A stretch of DNA of 64,000 nt from Saxidomus purpurata (Eukaryota > Mollusca > Bivalvia > Venerida > Veneridae): the NCBI GenBank assembly GCA_022818135.1, contig JAFMSR010000015.1, forward strand, positions 20,958,645 to 21,022,644, written 5' to 3'. The notes under the pieces are model-generated. The model saw nothing but the letters and a program-made list of their open reading frames with translations, did no database searches and was not told the origin of the DNA. Positions 46,243-58,800 of this stretch are shown piece after piece. A program made the translations under genes and the position numbers. Within the stretch, counting starts at the first letter, position 1. Each line of letters opens with the position of its first letter.

Positions 46243-49140
46243 GTCTAACCTAGACTTTCCAAATCTGTATAAAATGTCCAAGTGTTGTAATTAGCGTGGT
46301 GAACATTAGTGTAATATTTCGGTATCAGTACATTAGTTCAAACATTCAGATTATGTAAACAGTTTCTACTGCAACATAACTATTTTACACGTAGCTCAGC
46401 ATGTAAATACGTAAAACGTACAGACAATTTACGATATTGTGACAGTGACCTGAAGCGCTTTCAGACATGTAATACTAGAAAGCGTATGAATACAAAATAA
46501 GATTATAAACCGTTAGATGGGCAACGTAAAATGATCGTTCATTGTCATAGAAACATATATGCACAATTTTCTACTGCCTCACTGTTAAATTATAGTAAGT
46601 TTGCTGTATCTTATTGTGTAAACGGAACTATAATTTTGAATCTTTTTATTTTGGAAACGGAACTATATTTTTAACGTAACACGGAAATAAGTAAAGACAC
46701 CACAAGTTTAATAAAGGGATACTAAAACACAAAACCACATAATATATCAAATGCGTCATTGTAAAGTGTTTATGCTTATCAGCTATTGGCTGTTGACAAT
46801 ATACAAAAATAACATGCACCTTAAATGAACTAACGACTCTAATGCGTCAAAGATGTACAATAAAGCAAACTTTAGGATATTTCGAAAGATTAAATAGTGT
46901 AAATACACTCAACAAAACAGCAGCTCCAGTTTCATTGTGATGCGGGAATTAAATAGAAAACAAAACTTAGGACACTATGTTTGAATATGTATATTTTGAT
47001 AAAGAGTAAAAAGATCCATGTTTGATGTTGTTTTGACAGAGTTCAATGCGCGGAACTCAGTGTCTGCAAAAACAGGTTTTCTTAATGAAAGAAATAAAAT
47101 TGTCAGGAAAATAACTTTTAATTTTCTAAAGAATATAACTGGAAGAATCCATTGATTACAGAAAAAAAGGTAAAATGGCGTCTATCGAGTATAACACTTC
47201 ATGACACAGCGGATTTTTAAATCTAATAATTTATCTATTCAATCACCTCCTTTTCATATGAAATAAGAGCGTTTTTAAACAATCAAGTAAATTTACTACA
47301 AGAAACAAGCTTTGAATTTATTTTTCTTCAGTTACATGACGTAATATTCTTTAAATCTTAAAAGTGTGCAAGAAGTTCGGTAGATTTGATTTTTAAGAGC
47401 ATACTTGCAATGAAATTACCCCTTTAGGAAAGTCCATGTATTATCAGAGTACTTAACACTTTTAGTGCATGTGTTAATAAATCAGGAAAGTTTTTATAAT
47501 AAGGTCAAAATGTCATTTTGACAACTTGCATTTAAGAAAATTATGAAATTTTACATATAATAAGTAAAGCTTATAAAGCAAAATGAAACCGACTACAATT
47601 TTAATACTGATGATGTTTACAACTGAGTAAAATACGATTTTACATTTAATCAAATTCATACATACACAGCGGTAAATCATAACTGTGCTAATTATGTTAA
47701 AGCTTGCAATATCATCAACATCTCAATGCACAGAAGAAAATCAAAAACAGAAATTGCGTTATTTTATTCAGTACAGCAGTATGGTCTTAATTATTTAATA
47801 TTGTATGACATAGATAGACATATTGTATATGTATACTCTAAATTTTATATCTATATAGGTAAAACAAGACGGCCAAATGTATAGCAACCGTGTGGCGGTA
47901 TCATGCACTTCGCATTACTTCATAAATACGCCAACTGGGTTTTGTTTGATTTATTTGATGAATGAACTTCATTTCATGAGTGTTTATTCTCTTGTATGTT
48001 CGTGTCCGTGATGTTAGTGTATTGTTCGATCATCTAAATTAATATACTGTTAAGAAGTAGCTGACCTCTGTACTGTTCACTGTTTAAATCCAGTACATAG
48101 CTGAACTGAACACAAGAGTGCTTTGAGGTTATAAGCACACTTTTCGATAGCGATATAGGTTCGTTCTATGGTAACAGGGATTTATTGAATTCTTTGGATA
48201 TATGGAAACATTCACATCTAAGCAGATCGGGAAAATATACTTTGAAATTTATTCAAAAAGGAATAAAAGGCTAACAAATGTAACTTTTCTTCTGGATATA
48301 ACGAGTGAGTTATTTCCCGTCACTATCAGACTATAAGAGCTGCCTTGTTTGTGTATTTTAACCATTCACTACAGTAATACAGTAAAATTACTATGAAATG
48401 CCCTGTGTTTATTAATGTATTGGCTTAATTTGGAAAACGTTTCACACCGGAAATGATTTAACCACGAGTTACTAGTATCTCAAAATTCTTAAAGTCCCAG
48501 GATCACTTTCAATTTACTGATATAGTAAAATATATTTACTGATCGGATAATGACAGAGCCATGCATGTTCTATTCACTGTACAGCAATATTGACATAATT
48601 CTATTCTTCCGTATTCCAAGTTATTTCTTCACGAAAAAGAGTTGCTAGAAAGCTGTTCTTATGGTTTGCAATATCATTGAAAATAACTGGGTTATATTTC
48701 TAACATATACTTACCGATTTAAAAAGCATGGTTAGGAATAATTTTTGTACAAATAAAGGTCATTTCCGCCGGTAACACATCTTTCTTGGTAAAATAAGAG
48801 TAACCTAGAGTTGTGCTCCTAGGACTTTGAAATAATCAACCCTTTTATTGCACGTAATATCCGGTAATATCCGCCTCAGAAGATATTTTCACAGTAATGT
48901 CGTATTACTTGAATTATATAAGCTGAAATGTTATAAGCCGCCTCTAAAAAGTGTACAAATGCTTTCTTTGTATGTTTTAATGTTCAACATTTCCTATAAA
49001 GCATAGCATTAACATGATTAACGGTGCTGGATTTAAAACGCTGATTTAAACAGTTGATAACGTCATAAATACAACGTAAATCACTTCATTTACTTCTTTG
49101 TTTATAATTGTGAAAAGGGAAAATTGAAGTCAGCTGTATA
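46243..49140. other. Upstream flank of gene B, no gene seen
   Basis: Parts match the flanks of A and C at lower identity, for example AAACGGAACTA and AAAACCACATAATATATCAAA near 46,660-46,750, and AAAGTCCCAGGATCACT near 48,493. It is therefore an older copy of the same duplicated upstream module. No coding feature. Confidence 0.5.
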
Positions 49141-49144
49141 ATAA

Positions 49145-49298
49145 ATAGAATACAAGGTTACTGTCTTTTGATAACAGTTGATATCGGACGAGGATGATAT
49201 CGGCCAGGGAAAATCGGCAAATCTCGGCTTCCCTGGCCGATATCATCCTTGTCCGATACCAACTGTTATCAAAAAGACAGTAACCTTATATTTTCTAT
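49145..49298. repeat. Long hairpin (foldback element), ~68-bp arms
   Basis: Arms at 49145-49211 and 49229-49298 are near-perfect inverted copies (AAGGTTACTGTCTTTT, AACAGTTG and GATGATATCGGCCAGGGAA in both), with a loop of about 17 bases. Only a few mismatches and one indel separate them. There is no ORF. It is read as a recently inserted foldback or MITE-type element. Confidence 0.85.
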
Positions 49299-51920
49299 TG
49301 ATTTAGGGGACAAAGGTTAATAGCTTTAAGTTAAAGGTTATCTCCCGTTTTCCACAGAAGACTAAATATGAAACTTAATATATTGCTTAATATATTCCTC
49401 GGAAAACTAAATATAAGACTTCATATATTTCCTCTAACTAGCTCCGTTTATAAAACCAAAACAGCATTTGTCGAACACATTGTTGCCGTTATAACACTGC
49501 ATGATTTTTCAAACAAGCAAAAATGAGAAACGTTATTAATCAAACTTCAAGTGCTGATGATTCGTAACAGAATTAAGTCGCGTTCTTTAGCGAAAATATA
49601 AGCAGTCGCAATTTTCATATATGAACATGTATCTCTATATAGACCATTTGACAATTGTTATTGCCTAGTGGCTTCTCTGCTCAGAATCTGCAGTTGGAAC
49701 AAGTTTTTTCTTCGATTCAATTTTTGAGCAGTAAATTTTGTGTTTTATTAAAGTCCATTACAAATTACATTATAAATTTCTCAATCCAAAAACTGTTATA
49801 CATTCTAGTTGTCATTTCATTGGCAGTTGAAAGGTTACCAACTTCCAAGGAACAGTGAGCCTAACACGTTTGTGCCGAAAAGTTCAGATGAACGCACGTC
49901 ACGTTATTTTACACTTTAACTTTAAAAAAAGAGATAACGATACGGCCACCCTTCCTGAACAAATCTTAGACTAGTGTGTTATGTTCAACAACCTGTTATT
50001 TCTGACAAAAACCTCTCATTTTCCTGGCTCCTAATAAAAATTTGCGTTTCTGTGGTCATTGTCCAGTAAAATCTGAAGTCAAACTTCAGATTTTCCTTAA
50101 AATTAATACTTTCCTTAAGAAGATAGTTTTGAAAGGACAATGTGCATTGCAAAACGTGCGAGCATTACTAAATCTCCAAGTATTTTTTACAATGATGATG
50201 TAATCATACACAAACATTGACTTATCAAAAATCAGACTTTTGTACTTCAGTTAAAATACTCAAGAAATCTCAGGTTTACAACATAACAGGTTTGTGCTTT
50301 TCCTGCTTACTTTACCCAAACACCATCATTCTAGGAGATATATTGCGGGACATGAGAAAGAAAAGCAACTGACACACGGCGGACGAAAATTACTAGGACA
50401 AAATCACGATTTTCTACGTTCTTATTAAAAACTACTTTATGCGAAGGTGAACAGACACAGGCGGGGAATGTTTAGATGTCGCATAGTGAAAATAACTAAC
50501 TTGAAATAACTAAAACTCTCCCGGACTGACGGATTGTTTGCAATTCAACGAGATATTGTTAATACACGAAAATAGCTCAATATTTCGGGCACAGTCTATA
50601 AACAATACTTATTTCAACTTATGTGAGCTGAATATAGTCAGTATGGACACGCAAAATTAAGTGACAAGAAGCCAGTGTTTCATTTACATGCACCATATTG
50701 CATTAATCTCATCAATGACATACTGGTTTCTTTCAATTATTCGGACAGAAGGGGGACATTTTTCTAAATAATTCTGCCAATATTGCAGATAGAAATACGA
50801 ACTTTTCATACAATAAACTTTGGTCTCAGCTGCACGCATCCGTATACTTTGCAGAGACAAAATATGTTTTCTAGTTCAATTCGGGTAAAACAATAATCAG
50901 TGAAACGTCCCCGAAATATGCAACGTCCATTCTATTATCCGGATAATTGTTTATTTTTGTAAAATGTCTGTTATTTCGTCAGATTTTTACTCATTTTGGT
51001 TGATTTTCTCACATTATGCTCTGTGCAGCTAAAAGTAAACAAGTGGCATTCCTGGAAAACCCAATTTGTTACTATTAATAACATTAATCTTGACCCGGGG
51101 TCCATCATGGTTGCATTGATTTAAGTCCTAATGTACTAAATGTGCTATTAAATACTTAGAATACTTTAAGAACATCTACTTTTTAAGATTTGAGTATGTT
51201 CTTTACGTTTTGCATGGCTTTACTCATTCACAACTGTTAAAATTTAAATGAAACTAGTGCAGAAACGGGATGTGAATGTCACTATGCATTAGCGCAGGTG
51301 CGCATGTGCATTGATATATTAAGCCTCGTGGCCGTCTGCAATCAAAACATAATGCAAATGCGGTACATATATATCGAATTAATTAATGTTGTTTTGCTAA
51401 GTGATAAGTTGACAGCACTGTCACAAAAACGAAAAGCGTCTAGTACGTGGTCCAGGTATCTTCATTACACGTCGGATCAAAGAATCGCTGTTTAATTACG
51501 GGCAATTCGAAATTGTCCGGATAATTGAGCGTCCGGTTAACATCTAGGATACAGTATCCCTCAAAAGATTTAATTTATCAGGTCTTTTTGTCTAGGGAAT
51601 TTTCGGAACTTACACTGTGTGTTGACTGCTGTCTCAATGAAGTAAAGTGGATGTACACAAGATTCCTTAAAAATGAACCATGGACAACATGGAAGGAAAC
51701 AAATCTTCATACGAGTTACTATTGAAATATTTTGGTAAAAATACTGACATTATTGGTCATAGACCATAGTATGGAGTGGTTCTAGAGTTCATTGCGTAAA
51801 GTGTATTGCAGGGGCAAAATATTGTTTTAAAGAGTAAAAAGGATAAAAACAAATCATATGGATAACTTCACAATGTCCGTCGTGTGAGTACATCAGTATG
51901 TCCGTCACAAACGATTTTCG
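49299..51920. other. Intergenic, no gene seen
   Basis: A+T-rich with chance ORFs (49655-49858, 51298-51495, 51525-51725) that lack recognisable domains. An ATTATCCGGATAATTG palindrome near 50,935 and a related TCCGGATAATTGAGCGTCCG near 51,516 may be ends of a decayed DNA element, not certain enough to call. Confidence 0.4.
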
Positions 51921-51929
51921 ACCAGCAAC

Positions 51930-52440
51930 TAAATAACAGTTGCTCATAGGAGTATCAAACTGAGTCGGGCTTTAATATCAATAACTTATAGGTCAATTTG
52001 ACGGTGAACTTAAATCAAAAATAAATTCCAATCCATAACTGAAAAATGTTTAACCTGTGATCATCAAGCTTTGTCGGCTCATTGGCAATGAATGATCCCT
52101 ACATGTATTTGACTCGTATATGTAGTCAATGGTTAATGTCATTGCGACCTTAAATCAAAAACTAGTTTCTGATCAGTCATTGAACATTAGGTGAGTCTGA
52201 GATCGTTATGTCCGTGAGGTAAGTAGGTCAAATGACATGGTCACAATCACGGTGACCTTTAAGTATCAGACAGTTTCCGATAATAATTGTACAACAACTG
52301 TGCCCAAGATCTTCAAACATACGGCGCAGGATGATTATGACTAGTAGATGAACCATATTTATTTCCATATAAGGAGATCAAAGGTCATAGTAATGGTGAT
52401 ACTCAGTAAAAATGACTATCGATCAATTACTAAAGACCAG
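51930..52440 (+). repeat. Degenerate tandem repeat of ~130 bp
   Basis: Several strongly diverged units that share a core of the type GGTCA...GTGAYCTTAAATCA followed by TTTCYGATCA and, later, TCATAGG or TCATGACTAGTAGATGA-like parts. The last units contain GGTCACAATCACGGTGACCT and GACTAGTAGATGA. It is non-coding. Confidence 0.45.
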
Positions 52441-52807
52441 TATGTCTTGTCATCGTTTAAATTTGTTAAGAACAAAATACAAGTATACTCAACAGAAGGT
52501 TTTAATTCAGTAACCTTTTGAGTAGGATGGTAAAAAAAGATTGTTCCAAAGGGACGAAGAATTATGTGTCCCGATTTATAAATGGCAACATCAGGTAAAC
52601 GTTTTTCCAAGCCTTGTAATTACTATCACTTGCTTGTTGTGTAAAAGTAGAACGTATCAGTATTCCATTGTTGGATATGCAAGGTGACACATATCTAAAA
52701 TTGAACAATTGAATTTTAGATCTATGTGTCTAAAATCACATTTTGTATATACACGGTCATCATGGGAATTGGTGGTGGTCCTGATTTGTAGGTCAAGCTG
52801 CCATCTT

Positions 52808-52848
52808 TCAAATTACAATAGGAGATCCTGATCCACTTTTGCTGTTAC
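52808..52848 (-). CDS. Gene C exon 13: terminal linker exon read through a lost donor
   Basis: The acceptor TATAG and the first 35 bases match the 36-nt linker exons of A, B and gene C exon 10. Where those have G/GTAGGT, this copy has GTAATTTGA, so the frame runs on through Val-Ile to TGA. No counterpart of the separate stop exon of A and B was found downstream. Confidence 0.65.
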
Positions 52849-55800
52849 CTATAATGACGCAGTATTGCTAAAATAATATTATCAAAATGCCTGACAAAGA
52901 ATCCAATAAATCAAACGTTTGATAAAACTTTTAAAAACATACACCGACAAAAGAATTATCATATGAAGCATTAATAACTTTGAACTTTTAAGGGAAGGAA
53001 CTTGAGAATATTACTTCAAATTCGAAGTTTCTTGTTAAAAACCTAGTAAAAGTGAACATATCAGGATAACAACTTTTTTCTAAGGCGTACCAGTGCATCT
53101 TATATTCAGATAGACTGGATCAGTAATAGTCTGTACCACTGGTCCTTTTCTGAAACTACACATTGTAATACTGTCCTCATTGCCTGTACATCGCACATCA
53201 GACATCCAAAACAAATCATCGGTTTTGCCTTTGGTACCAAGGTAGGAAAACTTCACTAAACTGCTGCTCAAATTATAAATCTAAACATTTCACAAATGAG
53301 CAAGAAACAAACATACTAAATCTTAGAAAACCTTCTTTGAGCACACAGTGTGTAAATACAATGTAATAAAAGTTAAAGCACTAATACATGACACTGTTTT
53401 AGTGGTTGTTTGTACATGAACTAGAGTTTATGCAATGAATTAGCAGGACATAACATCCAAAGGTAACGCTTAATATGATATAATGGATAATAGCTTTAGT
53501 ACATATGTCACATCAATTACATATTTCTGCACAACTAGAAGTTTGAACTTCTAATATTAGTTTGAGATTTCTTTGATTTTTCTTAATTCTTAGAGAATAG
53601 TCTTTTAAATTATTCAAACTTTGAAATCAAAGAATCTCTAACAGCCTGGAAGATCAAATCAGCTTTACCTGTAGCCAAGTTCTGAACAAATAACTTTAGC
53701 AGCCTTTTCAGTGTCAGAGTATTTTGCATGAGACGTTGAGATAGATCCCCATATCCCATTGATAAGTACTTCCACTCGCCCTTCATTGGTTGTTTGTCCT
53801 CCAGTTAGTCGAATACTTGTAGTGTTGTTACCTGTTATTGTGAGGTATTTGGAATAAATGTTGAGTTTGTTAACTAGAGTTATTGGACATCTTTCGTGTT
53901 GTTAATCTTCCATATAAATGATTTGTTATGCATTCAGTGTTAGTTTAACGAACGATATTTGATTTTAAGATTAACTATTGCAATGCCCTGATAGGTATTT
54001 AATTGTTGTTGTTTTTTAACGAGAAATTGACCTTCAAAATTTAAATTTATTTTAAGAAAGACATTTAATTAAGTCTTAAAAACTTAAACATTACTTGAGT
54101 TATAACCAAAATAAATGTATCACTTGGAAGTAAAGTTTTATATTTATTGAATACGGTGTAAAACATATTATAACAAAACTTTTGATCAAGAAATGTGCAC
54201 CTCTTTTTTATTTTTTTAAACTTACCTGAATGTGTTTCTCTTTTTTATTTAAATCAATTGTTATACAATGTTCTGCATTGAGCATACCTTGCAAGTGGTA
54301 ACTGATTATGTTATTGCGACAAGTGCAATAAAACACTAATCACTTGTCAGTCTAGCAACCGTTTGAAACATACCATAGTACTGACCACAGTGACAGGTTT
54401 ATTTTAGAAATTTAGCAAGATCAGGATAAAACCTACCTACAAAAGGAGATCCTGATCCGACCTCGCTGTTACCTATAAAAGACACCTAATCACTCAATTA
54501 ATATTATCAAAATGCCTGACAAATAAGACAATAAATTACACGTTTAATAAAACTTTCAAAACGATTTAAATATCTCCAAACATCGACAAAAGAATACATT
54601 GTAATCATGTAATCAAATAATATAAATTTTACAATTTTAAGAGAAGCAACTTGGGAACCTTACCTCAAATTCTGATTTGAAATATGAACATAATATTGAA
54701 CAGGATAACGACTTTATTCTAAGGCGTACCTGTGCATCTTATTCCAAGGCAGACAGGGTTCTTGAAGGAACGTACCGATGGCCCCTTTCTGAATTGGCAC
54801 TTTGTAATACTGTCCTCATAGCCTTTACATAACACCTCAGACATCCAAAACAAAATTGCGTTTCTTCCCATGTCACGAATGTGGTAGAACTTCTCTAAAC
54901 TACTGTTAAAGAAATAAATCTAAACATATTTCACAAATCAATAAGCAAATAACAAACATACCAAACCTTAGGAAACCTTTTTTGAGCACACATAGCGTAA
55001 ATACGATGTTATAAAAGTCAAAACACATGTACATGGAATTGTTGTACTGATTGTTTGTACATCGCTATTATTCAGCTAGAGTTTTCTGCCATGAATAAAC
55101 ATCCAAAGGTAACGGTATTAAATCTGAATATTAAATATTCGTAAGTTATGGATTTAAAATCAATAACATTTGGGCACATATGTCACATCAATTACATACG
55201 TGTATAAACTCCTAATTTTCCGTGAAGAAAGTTTGAGATTTCTTTGATTTTTCTGATAGCTCAGGGAATAGTCTTTATTCAAACTTTGAAACAACATAAC
55301 CACTAACAGCCTGGCAGGTCAAATGAAGCTATACCTGTAGCCAAGTTCTGAACAAATAACTTTAGCAGCCTTCTCAGTATTAGAGATTGTTGTTTTAGAC
55401 GTTGAGATAGATCCCCATCTCCCATTGATAAGTAGTTCCACTCTTCCTTCTTTGGCTGTTTTCCCTCCAGTTAGTCGAATATTAGTAATGTTGTAACCTG
55501 TTGTGAAATAATTGAAAGCAAATGTTCAGTTTGAAATGTTAACTAAGGTAACTGGACATCTTTCGTGTTAACACTAAATATATACTACAAGGCAAACAGA
55601 GAGTGCATAAGAAACGTTGAAAATAACATAAGATATTTACATGTACCAAAGCAATAGAGCCAAATGCTCTTTGATGAGCATGCATCATAATTTGAATATG
55701 TGAATAGCGCTTAAGGGGGGTCACTGCTGAAATTCAAAATAACAAGAAATTTTATTGACCCTGTTTTTTTATGGAGACTAACATATTACTAGTTAATTTC

Positions 55801-58800
55801 TGGAAAAATAATGATGGGTCAATGACGTAACTTTTTCGCAATATTAATCTTTAGTGATGCACTATCAGATAAGGTGCTTAATGCAGAATTAGCTAGAATT
55901 TTCATATTGTAAACGTTTATGTATGTGGTGTATGTTTTAGAATGGGTATCAATTTTTTTATATCTTCTAGGGTAATATGTCATACTTTAGGATGAAAAAT
56001 TAGTGATAGTGGTATTTCTATCAGCATCTGAATAAATATTACGCTCCCTATTATTACCCCACCCACTTTACTAAAATTCATTTTTTCAATTTTTGATAAA
56101 TGAATATTTCATGATAAAGGAATAACAAGCTTTTTCAGATACTTTGTCTACAGTTTGCTTAAAACCTTTGTTTTAGAATGCAAAAATAAAAAATGGGGGT
56201 CAATGTGCATATAAGAAAGAAATTTAATAAAAACTGGCAAAACATGTGTTTTTTAGATTTCGACGAGCGTTGAGATATGACGGCATATGTCTGTAGTAAA
56301 GAACTGTAAAAGGGACTAGTTATTTATGATTTTTATATCCTAACAATTCATTTTGTAATACAGTTTGAATTAAGTAAATATCTTCAACGGTTTTTCAGAA
56401 ATGACTATTTTTGTACCCCTACCCCCCATTTTGGCATATGACAAAATTTGTCAATTTAGTCACAGAATGTGAGGTCAAAATATTTTTTCTCAAAAATGTT
56501 CAATATTTTTACACTAAAATATTCTTATTGTGCCTAAGTTTACTACTACATAATTGTTTTTTCCAGTTAAATCATCATTTTTTAAATATAACAAATGTAA
56601 ATTTCCGGAAGTGCAAAAATCAAAAGCCTCACCAGTGAAATGACAAATTTATTACAAGGCAAAATTCAAAATTCGACCCTACACTATTGAATTTTAAGCA
56701 TACATTACCAGTCAAGCAACTTGTACATATCAAACGTTGCAAAAAAAGATTTGATTCTCACTAAAACAATAGAGCCAAGTGCCCCTCCGATAAGTATGCA
56801 TTAGCATTGGGATGCTATTAAAGTTAGAGTGTTGACACTGCATTATGTTAGTTTCGTTTTCATGGCAGGAAAGGCTATGTAGCCAGGCTTTCCTTCCAAA
56901 TGTTGCAAGAGAATGACTTGTAGTACTGAATCCAACATCACTAAGTAAAGAAAAAAAACATACAGTAAAGGTATCTCTCATTTCGACCAAATACATACTT
57001 CGTTTGATATAACGAATATAAGCACAGATAACATTTTAAAACATTCGAAATATTAGATTCTACGATTGCAACGATTTCACTGAATTAATGTGAATATGAC
57101 ATCTTGTATACCGTGTGAAAAAACATCATTTAGTTTACAGAGTAACCGAAGTCACGATGTTATATAAAAAAAATCCCACTTTACGAAAACCACAGTTAAC
57201 ATTTATTGTTACTGAAAACATGATAAATGAGGAGAAAGAGACACATCTTTAATTTCTAGTACTATATAATTACTCGGAGTGTACTGATATATTTACCTAT
57301 TTCAATGTTACATTGCAATTTATTGTAAACGAGCATGCAAAAACCTATGATAAAAAATAAACTAATGACTTATTACATGCACCATTGTTCTTTATTCTGG
57401 AATAACTGCAATACCTGAGTCCAATTCTTTTGCATAGATATGACGCCGTTTTATCATTAAATGAGTACCCTTGTGTACCGACAAATCCCCAAGAGCCATC
57501 GTGAAACACCTCGACAGGCCCTTCGTCCTTATAGCGACTCAGCCTTGCTATTCGGACAGCTAAAACGTTTAAACAACCTTTAGCACCAGTTGAAGCAATT
57601 AGTAGGTTTATCAAAAAAGAAATATTTAAAAACAGTAGGAATAGCAGGAGATATCAAATTGACGCACGAACTAACCGAACAAAAGTTAAGGCGAAAAAGC
57701 TACTTCTATCTATGTACTGTTTATTCTCTTTTAAATCAATAAGGTTTATATCGTTAGGATCATTATCTTTAGCAGCTCAAAATCCTACAAAATAGCGACA
57801 CTCAAGAATCAGGGATAAACATACCTTTACACGTAACAATTGCGGTATGATAACACGTAGAACTTAAAGTCGCCGAGCGGTCGCAGTCTGTAAGCGAATA
57901 CTCGCAGCCTTTGCACCATATTTTCTTGTCATATAGCTGGTGTCCCTCTTGCTCACCCTTTACGATGCTGATCGCGCCACTATCAGATTAAAAAGTTACT
58001 AAATTAAAATATAAGACCGACAAAAAGCTTAGAAATAAGGAATCGATAAAAGGACCTAATGTGTTGGTCATTTAGATGGTGGGTTAAGGTCCTATTTCAG
58101 ATCTTACATTAAGGTTTATCATTATAATATAAGGTCATGTCATTTAAAATATTCGAGATAAATGAAACTACTTGAAAAAAAACAAAGAACAGCCACGTGA
58201 TGTAATTTGCCAAAGAGTTAAGCTGTAAAATGTATCTATCTGTAAAAATGTAAAATTCACGATTTAATTACCTGAATATATTATAGTGTTAAGACAATTT
58301 TGCAGAGAATGGAAGTAATTAATTAAAATGATAAAATTTACTTTCACATAAATGTTTCTTTACAACCTTCTTAAATGCTTCTTTTGTATGTTATTTGGCA
58401 GATAATTCCAGTTTGATCAAGCTTGATATAAAAACAAAATACTGGCTTCGATATCTTAGAATTTTGTTACAATGAATTAAAATTACGTTACAGTTAAAAA
58501 TGGATATTCTTCAACGTTGTCAAAACAAATATGAAAACATACTCAACACATTTAATAAAAATGATTAAGGTGGGACGGATGACTTCCATACCTGTATTAT
58601 GTATTATGTCCTAAACTTTCTGGGCATATTTCTGATCGGTTCATTTAAAAACGATTTGGCCGAAGATCAAGAAAAAAGGTAACAATCTTATAAGCAACTT
58701 AAAATTTGAATTTAACGTTCCTTTTTCAAACCTGAATACCAGGACGAGCATGCGTAGTCCAAACGACATTGGAACACAGTTTATGTTGTCTTAGCACTGA

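Noticed and set aside
50920..51540. Possible TIR pair with TCCGGATAATTG
   Set aside because: The shared part is a short near-palindrome, no target duplication or inward TIR extension could be found.
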